Part shown: positions 48,063 to 58,010 of the stretch, piece by piece
How the letters are laid out: each line of letters begins with the position of its first letter
Position numbering within the stretch: the first letter of the stretch is position 1
Assembly (NCBI GenBank): GCA_950097015.1
Contig: CATNEN010000012.1
Coordinates: 3,279,501-3,343,500, forward strand
From: Macrostomum hystrix
Taxonomy: Eukaryota; Platyhelminthes; Macrostomidae
Length of the DNA stretch: 64,000 bases
Direction of reading: 5' to 3'
Translations under genes and position numbers: made by a program
Notes under the pieces: generated by a model
The model's database searches: none
Seen by the model: only the letters and a program-made list of their open reading frames with translations
What the model was told of the DNA's origin: nothing

Positions 48063-49378
48063 TGGGATCCGAGTACTTGAACTATAAATCTGCATTAGTG
48101 AGTATAAAATTTAATTTCTCACTGAAAATTTTTATAATATTAAGTTTATAATCACGTACAGCACCTGCACATACTTTAATTAAATCCTGTTTTTGAGTTC
48201 TTTCTTTTCACTTCTGAGTAAAAATCATTCTCTTCGATCCTATGCTCGTCTCCTATTGCGGATTTTTGGAGCATTAGGCTTTTTTTCAAAACTGAGACAC
48301 CGACAAGAAATAGGTTTTTATGAATAAGTTCATGCGCTTTACGGTCCGGGGTTTGCCGAGCCCAGGACGCTACTACTGAGTACGGAGTTATTAGTTGGCT
48401 GTGAATTGTACTACTCTCGGTAGTATAAAATTACCCGCGCAATTATTCCTGCTTTGGCCCTTCTCTACGGTGTTTTTCGATGCCTTTGAATTGTTGTTTT
48501 TTGTGTGCAATTTATCTTAGGTTTTACTTTTTGTTTTCTCATATCGATTTTCTGCTTAAAGAATCCCTTTTGCACATGTTAAGTGTGGATCAGCAGTTAA
48601 AATGCTTACAGCCTTTCGATTCGGCAATAAAGTATTATTTCAAATGACTCACATTATAACAGCTACTTCTCCACATTCCAGTTTTACTCCCTATAAATTT
48701 TCCTTTACGCATTCAGCCCAGTTTAGAGTCGTTCTCAGACCTACGCAATAATACAGTCGAGCGCGTTTTTTGCGCAAGCGTTTACACTTTCTCATGTTTA
48801 CATTGAATCATGATGGAGCAAAACTTGTTGGCTGGCCATACTATATGCTTATATATTTTTCTGGTCTTAAATCATATTTTTTTAGATTTTATCAATATAA
48901 TGTGCACGAGGCAATTGTTAAGTTATAATGCAATGAAAGAATTTCTACTCAAATTTATATTTTATGCATCTTGTGTTACAGTGATAAAATATGAACCTGA
49001 GCAAGACAAAAATCTAAACAGAGCAAGAATGTAAAATGTTTAATGTAAAATAAAGTACATATACAGACAGATCTGTAGCGTATCTTAAAAAGTTAAATTT
49101 AAGTAATATTGGACCTTGGACCGAATTAAATGCCGCTATGGCATCCTAGTGACCATAGACTAAAGCTGAAATACTATAGCAGGCAGAATATAATACAGGC
49201 AGATCTTGGATTAAATTAAGACCAAAGATGCTCGTAAGACCAAATGGGCTACAAAAAGCTATACTTTTCATTAAACAACGCTGAGCAAGGGTTTTAATGA
49301 ACATCGTTAAACTATGTCTATGGGGAATTCTCACAGGGAATTCCCTTTGGATTCTTGTATTTCAAGCGTTAAGTGTGT
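48063..49378. other. No gene recognised
   Basis: AT-rich intergenic sequence. At 49262-49310 a decayed relative of the neighbouring MITE is visible (TTTCATTAAACAACGCTGAG, then GGGTTTTAATGAAC). Confidence 0.45.
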
Positions 49379-49511
49379 ATTTTCATTGAGCAACGCTGGG
49401 ATTCCCGCCATTAAATACCGCGGGGTTTTAATGGACGACAGTAAAACCCCGGTGGAATGTGTATGGTGCAAACAGAACCGCTGGGAATCCCAGCGTTGCT
49501 CAATGAAAATA
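49379..49511. mobile_element. 133-bp MITE with 29-bp perfect terminal inverted repeats
   Basis: TATTTTCATTGAGCAACGCT followed by GGGATTCCC at the left end is matched exactly in reverse by GGGAATCCC then AGCGTTGCTCAATGAAAATA at the right end. TA dinucleotides at both ends suit Tc1/mariner-type insertion. The core also pairs (GGGGTTTTA against TAAAACCCC), so the whole element can fold into a hairpin. Non-coding. Confidence 0.8.
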
Positions 49512-49572
49512 TATTCCGGCTATTTCGGGCATCAATGGCTGGTAAATATTCTTACATTTAAGCAAAAAAATA

Positions 49573-50868
49573 TACCTTTTGTCAATTGATTTCGCAAAAA
49601 AGCCAATTGATTTCCCCATTAGCTGAAGTCGAAAGCGAGGGCCCAACCAGCCTTCTCGACCATAGATAAGTCCAAATGAATTCCTTTAAGTCCAATTGAT
49701 TTCCCTCAATTCAATGTGTTTTAAGCATACTCTCTGGGGAAATCGATTGGAGTTGTTTCATTCTGTTGTCTGTGGTCGAAATCGAGGATTCATAGTTAGT
49801 CTTTGCCTACAGCGCAAATCTGGCATGTACAAGAGAACAGAGGTCATCAACCACTATGCTGCGCGGGCACTACACTACAGCAGTATCGGAGAAGGACCGA
49901 CAGAGAATCGCTCAATCGTATGTCCGAGGTGAAGACTGGAGGCTCCTGGCAAGACAATTGCAGATTAAACCAAGAACCACCAGGTCCATCATTGAGGTAT
50001 TTGAAAGAGACGGAAGAGATCATAGTCTGGCCAAGGGTGGTAATCGACAGAAACATCTGAATGAGGAAATGACGGAGCACTTGATAACAATAGTCGAACA
50101 AAATCCCACCTGCACTCTACAAATGATGCGTGGTGGTCTTTCAGTGCGGTGGCCTGCATTGGAGACCGTTGGCCTGAAGACTATCAGTCGTGCACTGGAC
50201 AAGCAGCTAATTACGTTAAAAAAGCTTCGTACTGTCACGGACGATTGGAATTCGAACATCACCAAAGAAGCTCGCGCAGCCTGACATTCAGCAGCAGATG
50301 GGAGACCGCGCCGCGGCAGCACAGCAAGGTGTTACCCTTCACATGAGACGGATGACTGATCTGCTGCAACAGGAAGAGTTGGGATGCATCGACGTGCTGA
50401 ATCTGGACAAGTGTCGCCAATGGTGTCACCACGTCATGTTGTACTATCAGCGGTGCCTCGAATATGCCGATATCTTCCAGTGACGTACGCCAAGTACGCC
50501 AAAGCTAACTTCATAATTTTCATGACCCGCATGACCCGAAACCTGGTTATTTGTTCATTCTTTGTTACTTTGTTTCATTTGTTACATAGGATGATGACCT
50601 CTGTTCTCTTGTACATGCCAGATTTGCGCTGTAGGCAAAGGCTAACTATGAATCCTCGATTTCGACCACAGATAACAGAATGAAACAACTCCAATCGATT
50701 TCCCCAGAGAGTATGCTTAAAACACATTGAATTGAGGGAAATCAATTGGACTTAAAGGAATTCATTTGGACTTATCTATGGTCGAGAAGGCTGGTTGGGC
50801 CCTCGCTTTCGACTTCAGCTAATGGGGAAATCAATTGGCTTTTTTGCGAAATCAATTGACAAAAGGTA
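49573..50868 (+). mobile_element. Tc1/mariner (IS630-like) transposon with 277-bp inverted repeats, internally deleted
   Basis: The left repeat 49573-49849 begins TACCTTTTGTCAATTG and the right repeat 50592-50868 ends CAATTGACAAAAGGTA; they are near-perfect reverse complements of equal length and the element is flanked by TA on each side (49571, 50869). CAATTGATTTC recurs three times within each repeat, likely transposase sites. The 742-bp interior codes the two ends of a transposase but not its catalytic middle, so the copy would move only with help from another element. Confidence 0.85.
49856..50484 (+). pseudogene. Transposase remnant: N-terminal HTH part and C-terminal tail, DDE core missing
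   Basis: Frame 49856-50284 (142 residues) reads as a Tc1/IS630 DNA-binding region: SEKDRQRIAQSYVRG, DWRLLARQLQIKPRTTRSII, then a basic linker with GG and EQNPTCTLQMMRGGL, a second helix-turn-helix. In another frame, about 50370-50480, DVLNLDKCRQWCHHVMLYYQ and RCLEYADIF resemble the family's C-terminal end (C..W..H...YY.RCL). The DDE/D catalytic segment expected between them is absent, and the frame change fits an internal deletion. Confidence 0.7.
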
Positions 50869-51341
50869 TAATTATCGTCTCGATGTAAAAATATTTCCTT
50901 TAAGAAGTACAATGTGATTTTTAAAAATCCAAAAAGAATTTGCACGGATGGGAACATAAACTATTTTGTTGTCGTTCATATGTATTTAACTGCTATCGTG
51001 GATAAAACTGAAAATGTTGAAAATTCTAATTGTAAGAATTGTAATGATGATATTTTTAATGATAACAAATAATCATCATTTGTTAAGAATTGTTGAATAA
51101 ATACTCTTTCTATAATTCTAGTTCTATTTTTTGCAACAAGCCCAGTTTGTGGAAGCTCTGACCAGAATTATTGTAGCTCTTTTAAACAACTCGTACGAGT
51201 TGACGAATAAACTGGATCAGTTTTAGAGACTAGTACTCACGGTGGTATTTTTTTCGTAAATCACATATTACAACAAAATTATAAAATTATTTTTCTTAGT
51301 GTTTTCTTTTTTTGTTGTTAGACAGGCAAAAAAACATGGCA
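50869..51341. other. No gene recognised; one half of a direct repeat
   Basis: AT-rich. AATCATCATTTGTTAAGAA followed by TGTT and AATAAAT occurs at about 51069-51103 and again at 51730-51763 in the same orientation. Confidence 0.45.
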
Positions 51342-52105
51342 CTAAAAAACAAATTTCTTTTCTCCTTTCAAATGTTGTCTTTTTCATTTATGTCAGCTTT
51401 CACAATTTTGACTTGAGTTAAGAAGTATGATTTTAATTGTTTATCTTGTTTCTTTCTGATAGTATCGCTCTGTCGTTTCTCTTGACATTGTGTTTAACGT
51501 GTAGCTCATAGTGTCTATTTTTATCGCTAGTAAATAATTTATATATATATATGCATGCATATATCAATATAGATTTAAGTCGCTCAGGAGAAAAAATATT
51601 ACATTGTTCTGCTAGTTGGTAATGCCCCATTATAAATGGGGAATTGCTTTCGCAGAAGTTCTCAGAACGCAGAAGACGTTGGTATGTCTGACCGGTCAGT
51701 ACGTTCTGGATTGCAAGGTAAGAAAACATAATCATCATTTGTTAAGAAGTGTTAAATAAATGACAGCCAAATAACTGATTCAATTTAAATAAAGATTGTT
51801 CTTAACTTCGATAGTAAGCTTTACATATTGATATTGTGATGCAATTAAAGTTGCTTTGCTTAAAGTAAATGATGTTGCTTATTAACAAAAAAGGTTTTAA
51901 TTAATTAGAATTTCAAAGTTATATTTTTGTTTAGTATCTTCATAAAAAATTAACATTTTTTGGAGTTCTTGTTTGAATTGAACAGCGAGCTGGATTTTCA
52001 AACCTATTGACTAATACAATAGCAATTATATTTAATATAATATATACAATACATAAATGAAAAAGACAACATTTGAAAGGAGAATATAAATTTGTTTTTT
52101 TAGTT
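51342..52105. repeat. ~50-bp inverted repeat spanning 0.76 kb
   Basis: The left arm 51342-51393 contains TCTCCTTTCAAATGTTGTCT then TTTTCATTTATGT; the right arm about 52051-52105 contains the reverse complement ACATAAATGAAAAAGACAAC then ATTTGAAAGGAGA. The interior is AT-rich with an (AT)n run and has no coding signal. It could be a decayed non-autonomous element, but no target duplication was identified. Confidence 0.6.
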
Positions 52106-52284
52106 TTTTGTGTTACATTTTCATATGTAAAAGTGCTGATGTGGTAAAGTTTCTATCCTTCTATCTTTTGTTTAACCATACAATGTATTTTACCTATGTT
52201 AGATTTTTCTCAATGCCATATTAGCTTATTAAGTAGTACTCGTATCAACAACTGCGGTGTTGATAATATTGACGTGCTAAAAAT

Positions 52285-53885
52285 ATGATTAAACTAAAAT
52301 TTACTAACGGAACACTTAATGTGACAGCTCGCGGCCAGTCTATGCAACTCAGGCAGCCGCCACCACAGCCGCTAGCCGCCAAGAATTGTCCGCTGCGCCG
52401 TGAGCGAATCAGCTGGAGCTCCGAGCAGCCGCTAACCGAAGGCCAGCTGCAGCTGAAGCGCGACGAATTCTGGGACACCGCGCCAGCCTTCGAGGGCCGC
52501 AAGGAGATCTGGGACGCGCTGAAGGCGGCAGCAGGCGCTCTAGAATCTGGGGATCATGCCCTGGCCCAGGCCATTGTTAGTGGTGCCGGTGTCACACTGC
52601 CGCACGGCCTTCTCACCGACTGCTACGACGAGTTGGGCTGCCGCTACCAGCTGCCTCTCTATGTGCTGGCGGCGCCGCTAAATCTGGTCTGCAGTGGGTC
52701 GGCTTTGGCGACGGCTGCCGTCGCAACAGCCGCCGATGAGGGCGCCACAGGTTTGAAATTCCAGTTCGCTGTCTGAACTCCCTCGGCTATTATCTTCTGT
52801 GCACTTGTGAACACACAGGCGTGTACATCTGCCCGGACTTTTTCATCGTCTGGTAGTGTACACTAGCTGTGCCTTTGGTGGTAGGCCCTTGTCCGACTAC
52901 TGGTTGCATTCCAAACCTACTGGGTGGATTCCAAGCCTACTGGATGGATTCCAAACCTACTGGGTGGATTCCAAGCCTGCTGTGTGGGTTCCAAGCCTAC
53001 TGGGTTGATTCCAAGCCTACTGGGTGGATTCCAAGCCTACTGGATGGATTCCAAACCTACTGGGTGGATTCCAAGCCTACTGGGTGGATTTCAAACCTAC
53101 TGTGTGGGTTACAAGCCTACTGGGTGGATTCCAAACCAACTGGATGGATTCCAAACCTACTGGATGGATTCCAAACCAACTGGGTGGATTCCAAACCAAC
53201 TGGATGGTTTCCAAACCTACTGGGCTGGTTCTAAACTTACTGGGTGGATTCCAAATCAACTGGATGGATTCCAAACCTACTGGGTGGGTGGGTTCCAAAC
53301 CTACTGGGTGGGTTCCAAACCTACTGGGTGGGTTCCAAACCTACTGGGTGGGTTCCAAACCTACTGGGTGGGTTCCAAACCTACTGGGTGGGTTCCAAAC
53401 CTACTGGGTGGGTTCCAAACCTACTGGGTGGGTTCCAAACCTACTGGGTGGGTTCCAAACCTACTGGGTGGGTTCCAAACCTACTGGGTGGATTCCAAGC
53501 CTTCTGGATGCAGATTAAAACAGAAAACAATTGATTCCCAAATGAACAATTCTGCTTAATATCAGAAGATGGGGATAACGGCTCTGCCTCGGCCAGCTAC
53601 GCTACCGACATTGCTGCACATCAGCAGCAGCAGCAGGTGCTACTGAACCTCCGTCTCTCTGACGGGCGTGACCTTCAGCTGCCTGTGGGTCCTGACGATC
53701 AGGTTCAGCGGGCCAAGCGGCTTCTGGAGCGGAGCGCCGGCTGCCCCGCTGCCGACCAACGCTGGTTCTGCTACGGCAACCTGCTGCCCGACCGCGCCCG
53801 GATTCGCGACTGCACTATTCCGCGTGGCTTCATTGTACAGGTCATTGTGCGCCAGTCAAGCGCCCCGCCGCCAGTCACCGACTAA
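52285..53885 (+). CDS. UBTD: Ubiquitin domain-containing protein, UBTD1/2 family, two exons
   Basis: Exon A 52285-52750 (donor GTTTGA at 52751) joins exon B 53566-53885 (acceptor TTAATATCAG) in phase 1, stop TAA. Residues 40-135 hold the UBTD N-terminal domain, including [20 protein letters not shown] and ALKAAA, then [20 protein letters not shown] and [12 protein letters not shown], very close to the animal UBTD1/UBTD2 consensus as I recall it. After an acidic and Gln-rich linker (QQQQQ at the start of exon B's conserved part) comes the ubiquitin-like fold: [17 protein letters not shown] to [14 protein letters not shown] and [10 protein letters not shown]. The family regulates ubiquitin-dependent turnover. 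The first codons are uncertain: vertebrate members begin with a short MGxC stretch. An acceptor with branch-point-like CTAAC (52312) before CAG at 52327 suggests that exon A really starts at 52328 and an upstream exon exists. Confidence 0.88.
52916..53503. repeat. 20-bp minisatellite inside the UBTD intron
   Basis: About 29 units of TTCCAAACCTACTGGGTGGG. The left two thirds are varied (GGATGGATTCCAA, TTCCAAGCC, AACCAACTGG), while 53290-53490 is nearly perfect, pointing to recent expansion at the 3' side. It occupies 72% of the 815-bp intron (52751-53565) but spares donor and acceptor. Confidence 0.95.
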
Positions 53886-54221
53886 AAACTTTTTTTCTGG
53901 TGCACTTTTTAGTTAGAATGATTTTCACCTGGCCATCAAACCAATTGATTGTATTGAAATTGGCAGCCTTTCAGAATTTTTATTGATTCTCCTACCGTCT
54001 GTAAAGAACATTGCGAAACCGATTTTATCATTCCATGAATATTTGCAGAATTTTAGTTCACAAATATTTTCGTTCATACCCCACAGATGTGAATTTCCAA
54101 GTCTTTTTTTCAAACTTGTGCTGTGATTTTTTGTTTAAATGCGCAAATTAAATTGTTCACATTTGAAATTGTGTTAAAAAATGCTGCAGATCTCCACGAG
54201 GTAATAACATCCGTAAGATTG
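53886..54221. other. UBTD 3' flank
   Basis: AT-rich sequence after the UBTD stop. No separate gene was recognised. Confidence 0.4.
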
Positions 54222-56530
54222 TCCCAACCCTGAAGTTTGTCCCATCCCTGAAAATTTGTCCCAACCCTGAAGACTGTGCCAACCCTGAAGATTGTCCCAA
54301 CCCTGAAGATTGTCCCAACCCTGAAGATTGTCCCAACCCTGAAGATTGTCCCAACCCTGAAGATTGTCCCAACCCTGAAGATTGTCCCAACCCTGAAGAT
54401 TGTCCCAACCCTGAAGATTGTCCTAACCCTGAAGATTGTCCCAACCCTGAAGATTGTCCTAACCCTAAAGATTCTCCCAACCCTGAAGATTGTCCCAACC
54501 CTGAAGATTGTCCCAACCCTGAAGATTGTCCCAACCCTGAAGATTGTCCTAACCCTGAAGATTGTCCCAACCCTGAAGATTGTCCCAACCCTGAAGATAT
54601 TCTCAACCCTAAAGATTCTCCCAACCCTGAAGATTGTCCTAACCCTGAAGATTGTCCCAACCCTGAAGATTGTCCTAACCCTGAAGATTGTCCCAACCCT
54701 GAAGATTGTCCTAACCCTGAAGATTGTCCCAACCCTGAAGATTGTCCTAACCCTGAAGATTGTCCCAACCCTGAAGATTGTCCTAACCCTGAAGATTGTC
54801 CCAACCCTGAAGATTGTCCTAACCCTGAAGATTGTCCCAACCCTGAAGATTGTCCTAACCCTAAAGATTCTCCCAACCCTGAAGATTGTCCTAACCCTAA
54901 AGATTCTCCCAACCCTGAAGATTGTCCCAACCCTGAAGATTGTCCCAACCCTGAAGATTGTCCTAACCCTGAAGATTGTCCCAACCCTGAAGATTGTCCT
55001 AACCCTGAAGATTGTCCCAACCCTGAAGATTGTCCTAACCCTGAAGATTGTCCCAACCCTGAAGATTGTCCTAACCCTGAAGATTGTCCCAACCCTGAAG
55101 ATTGTCCTAACCCTGAAGATTGTCCCAACCCTGAAGATTGTCCTAACCCTGAAGATTGTCCCAACCCTGAAGATTGTCCCAACCCTGAAGATTGTCCTAA
55201 CCCTGAAGATTGTCCCAACCCTGAAGATTGTCCTAACCCTGAAGATTGTCCCAACCCTGAAGATTGTCCTAACCCTAAAGATTCTCCCAACCCTGAAGAT
55301 TGTCCCAACCCTGAAGATTGTCCCAACCCTGAAGATTGTCCCAACCCTGAAGTTTGTCCCAACCCTGAAGATATTCTCAACCCTAAAGATTCTCCCAACC
55401 CTGAAGATTGTCCCAACCCTGAAGATTGTCCCAACCCTGAAGATTGTCCCAACCCTGAAGATTGTCCCAACCCTGAAGATTGTCCCAACCCTGAAGATAT
55501 TCTCAACCCTAAAGATTCTCCCAACCCTGAAGATTGTCCCAACCCTGAAGATTGTCCCAACCCTGAAGATTGTCCCAACCCTGAAGTTTGTCCCAACCCT
55601 GAAGATTGTCCCAACCCTGAAGTTTGTCCCAACCCTGAAGATTGTCCCAACCCTGAAGATTGTCCCAACCCTGAAGATATTCTCAACCCTAAAGATTCTC
55701 CCAACCCTGAAGATTGTCCTAACCCTGAAGATTGTCCCAACCCTGAAGATTGTCCTAACCCTGAAGATTGTCCCAACCCTGAAGATTGTCCTAACCCTGA
55801 AGATTGTCCCAACCCTGAAGATTGTCCCAACCCTGAAGATTGTCCTAACCCTGAAGATTGTCCTAACCCTGAAGATTGTCCCAACCCTGAAGATTGTCCT
55901 AACCCTAAAGATTCTCCCAACCCTGAAGATTGTCCCAACCCTGAAGATTGTCCCAACCCTGAAGATTGTCCTAACCCTGAAGATTGTCCCAACCCTGAAG
56001 ATTGTCCTAACCCTGAAGATTGTCCCAACCCTGAAGATTGTCCTAACCCTGAAGATTGTCCCAACCCTGAAGATTGTCCTAACCCTGAAGATTGTCCCAA
56101 CCCTGAAGATTGTCCTAACCCTAAAGATTCTCCCAACCCTGAAGATTGTCCCAACCCTGAAGATTGTCCCAACCCTGAAGATTGTCCCAACCCTGAAGTT
56201 TGTCCCAACCCTGAAGATATTCTCAACCCTAAAGATTCTCCCAACCCTGAAGATTGTCCCAACCCTGAAGATTGTCCCAACCCTGAAGATTGTCCCAACC
56301 CTGAAGATTGTCCCAACCCTGAAGATTGTCCCAACCCTGAAGATATTCTCAACCCTAAAGATTCTCCCAACCCTGAAGATTGTCCCAACCCTGAAGATTG
56401 TCCCAACCCTGAAGATTGTCCCAACCCTGAAGTTTGTCCCAACCCTGAAGATTGTCCCAACCCTGAAGATTGTCCCAACCCTGAAGATTGTCCAACCCTG
56501 AAGATTGTCCCAACCCTGAAGATTGTCCTA
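54222..56530. repeat. 18-bp minisatellite AACCCTGAAGATTGTCCC with higher-order repeats
   Basis: About 128 units. Variants are TAACCCTGAAGATTGTCCC, CCTAAAGATTCTCCC, GAAGTTTGTCCC and GATATTCTCAACCC. The GATATTCTC marker occurs at 54596, 55370, 55496, 55676, 56216 and 56342; the pair at 55370/55496 recurs exactly 846 bp (47 units) later at 56216/56342. Period 18 keeps both strands open for over 2.2 kb; these frames have no sign of being genes. Confidence 0.97.
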
Positions 56531-56908
56531 ACCTGTGGACTCTGCAAACCCTTAAGATTTTACAAAATCTTAATTATATTGATTTTTTCGAATTTCGACT
56601 TATCCTGCCAGGACTCAAGCCACAGTATATAGGTTGCTTTCCAGTTTCGACAGTATTCTACCTCCTTTCAATGGTTTGACCTGAAACAGTTTTTCAAAAC
56701 GCTCAATAAAGTGTTGATGTTATTCTAGTCTATTTTTTAGCTCAGTTTGTTCTGCTCTAAGACACTATGTTGCATTGTCAAATGCCAAAAACTATGCATG
56801 AAACACTTTGTAACAAAAGTTCTCAACTATTACGAGAGCTTTGTCTTCAGTAGCACTTCTTGAAGCCCTAAGCCGGAAAACTTTTATTCCTTCTAAATGA
56901 GGAGAAAG
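56531..56908. other. No gene recognised
   Basis: Unique spacer between the 18-bp and 21-bp arrays, with AATAAA at 56705 but no assignable gene. Confidence 0.4.
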
Positions 56909-57167
56909 CCTATTCTCAATCATCTTAAGTCTATTCTCAATCATCGTAAGTCTATTCTCAATCATCTTAAGTCTATTCTCAATCATCTTAAGTCTATTCT
57001 CAATCATCTTAAGTCTATTCTCAATCATTTTAAGTCTATTCTCAATCATCTTAAGTCTATTCTCAATCATTTTAAGTCTATTCTCAATCATCTTAAGTCT
57101 ATTCTCAATCATTTTAAGTCTATTCTCAATCATCTTAAGTCTATTCTCAATCATTTTAAGTCTATTC
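56909..57167. repeat. 21-bp minisatellite TATTCTCAATCATCTTAAG
   Basis: About 12 units, with partial alternation between ATCATCTTAAG and ATCATTTTAAG (a 42-bp double unit). Minus-strand frame repeats MIENRLK; considered an array artefact because the period is 7 codons. Confidence 0.95.
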
Positions 57168-57189
57168 TAAAAAATCGCGCATTTTTTTC

Positions 57190-57505
57190 TCATTAATCTT
57201 AAAACCGTTCCAATCATTCTAAGAACTGTTCTCAACTATCTGAGAACTGTTCTCATCAATCTTAAATCTGTTCTCATCGATCTCAAAACTGTTCTCATCG
57301 ATCTCAAAACTGTTCTCATCTATCTCAAAACTGTTCTCATCAATCTCAAAACGGTTTTCATCAATCTCAAACTGTTCTCATCAATCTCAAAACTGTTCTC
57401 ATCTATCTAAAACTGTTCTCATCAACCTCAAAGCTGTTCTAATCTATCTATGATCTGTTCTCATCATTGTAGAAACAGCTCCCATCTATCTAAAAATTGT
57501 TTTCT
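57190..57505. repeat. Diverged 21-bp repeat, CTGTTCTCATCAATCTCAAAA
   Basis: About 14 units of the form CTGTTCTCATCAATCTCAAA with many substitutions and indels. Same length and similar core (TTCTCA..ATCTTAAG/ATCTCAAA) as the perfect array next to it, so it looks like an older part of the same array. Confidence 0.85.
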
Positions 57506-57812
57506 GAGGGATTTGGATTAAATTAAGAGACCTTTTATTGCCTGACTCTGACCGTCAGCACAATTCAGTCTCAAAGATCCGTTCCATGATCGAGAATTTA
57601 GGCACCTGTCTCAGGAAACATTTGACGGTGTGACAATTTACTATTGGACTATTGGATTGAAAAAAATCTGGCGAAACGATGGAGAGTCGGCAGAAGAACT
57701 TGCACAAGACATCAGGCTTCTTTATTGAAATAGCAGAGGACGGAAAGTTCTCAGGCCCGACCAGCCATTGTGCCAGAGTTCGTTGCTTCCTGTGAGCAAG
57801 AACTGCCCTCCT

Positions 57813-57820
57813 TATAAAAG
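57813..57820 (+). promoter_or_regulatory. Candidate TATA box
   Basis: TATAAAAG followed about 95 nt later by a donor-like AAAG/GTAATT (57917) and then a start codon in good context (AACCATGG, 57955) that opens only ten codons. It could be a promoter with a 5' UTR exon whose next exon lies beyond the 22-bp array, possibly the 63.2-kb exon. No transcript evidence. Confidence 0.25.
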
Positions 57821-58010
57821 CGCGAAGCTGGGAGTGAAAACCGCGGCGGATTGAAACTGTTCAAATTCAAATCCGGCTCCAGTTCTGCTGTGGCACACAG
57901 AGAAGGCCCAAAGAAAGGTAATTCTTTCGTGGTGAATCCATCGACCATCTATCAACCATGGACGACGTACGAGTAGTAGTCCTTAAGTAGTACTTGCTTT
58001 CAACTAGTTG

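Noticed and set aside
50772-50957. Small minus-strand frame at the transposon's right end
   Set aside because: It overlaps the terminal inverted repeat and runs past the element edge, so it is a by-product of the repeat.
54422-56120. Telomere-like CCTAACCCT in the 18-bp array
   Set aside because: The motif occurs once per 18- or 36-bp unit within a longer repeat, not as a pure hexamer run, so it is a coincidence of the unit sequence.
54157-56547. Open frames of 741 and 796 codons on opposite strands
   Set aside because: Both exist only because the 18-bp period is six codons. They consist of one hexapeptide repeated, overlap fully on both strands and have no splice or promoter context.
57751-57948. 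65-codon minus-strand frame next to the 22-bp satellite
   Set aside because: No family similarity, and the same segment reads better as a plus-strand TATA-box region. Left unassigned.
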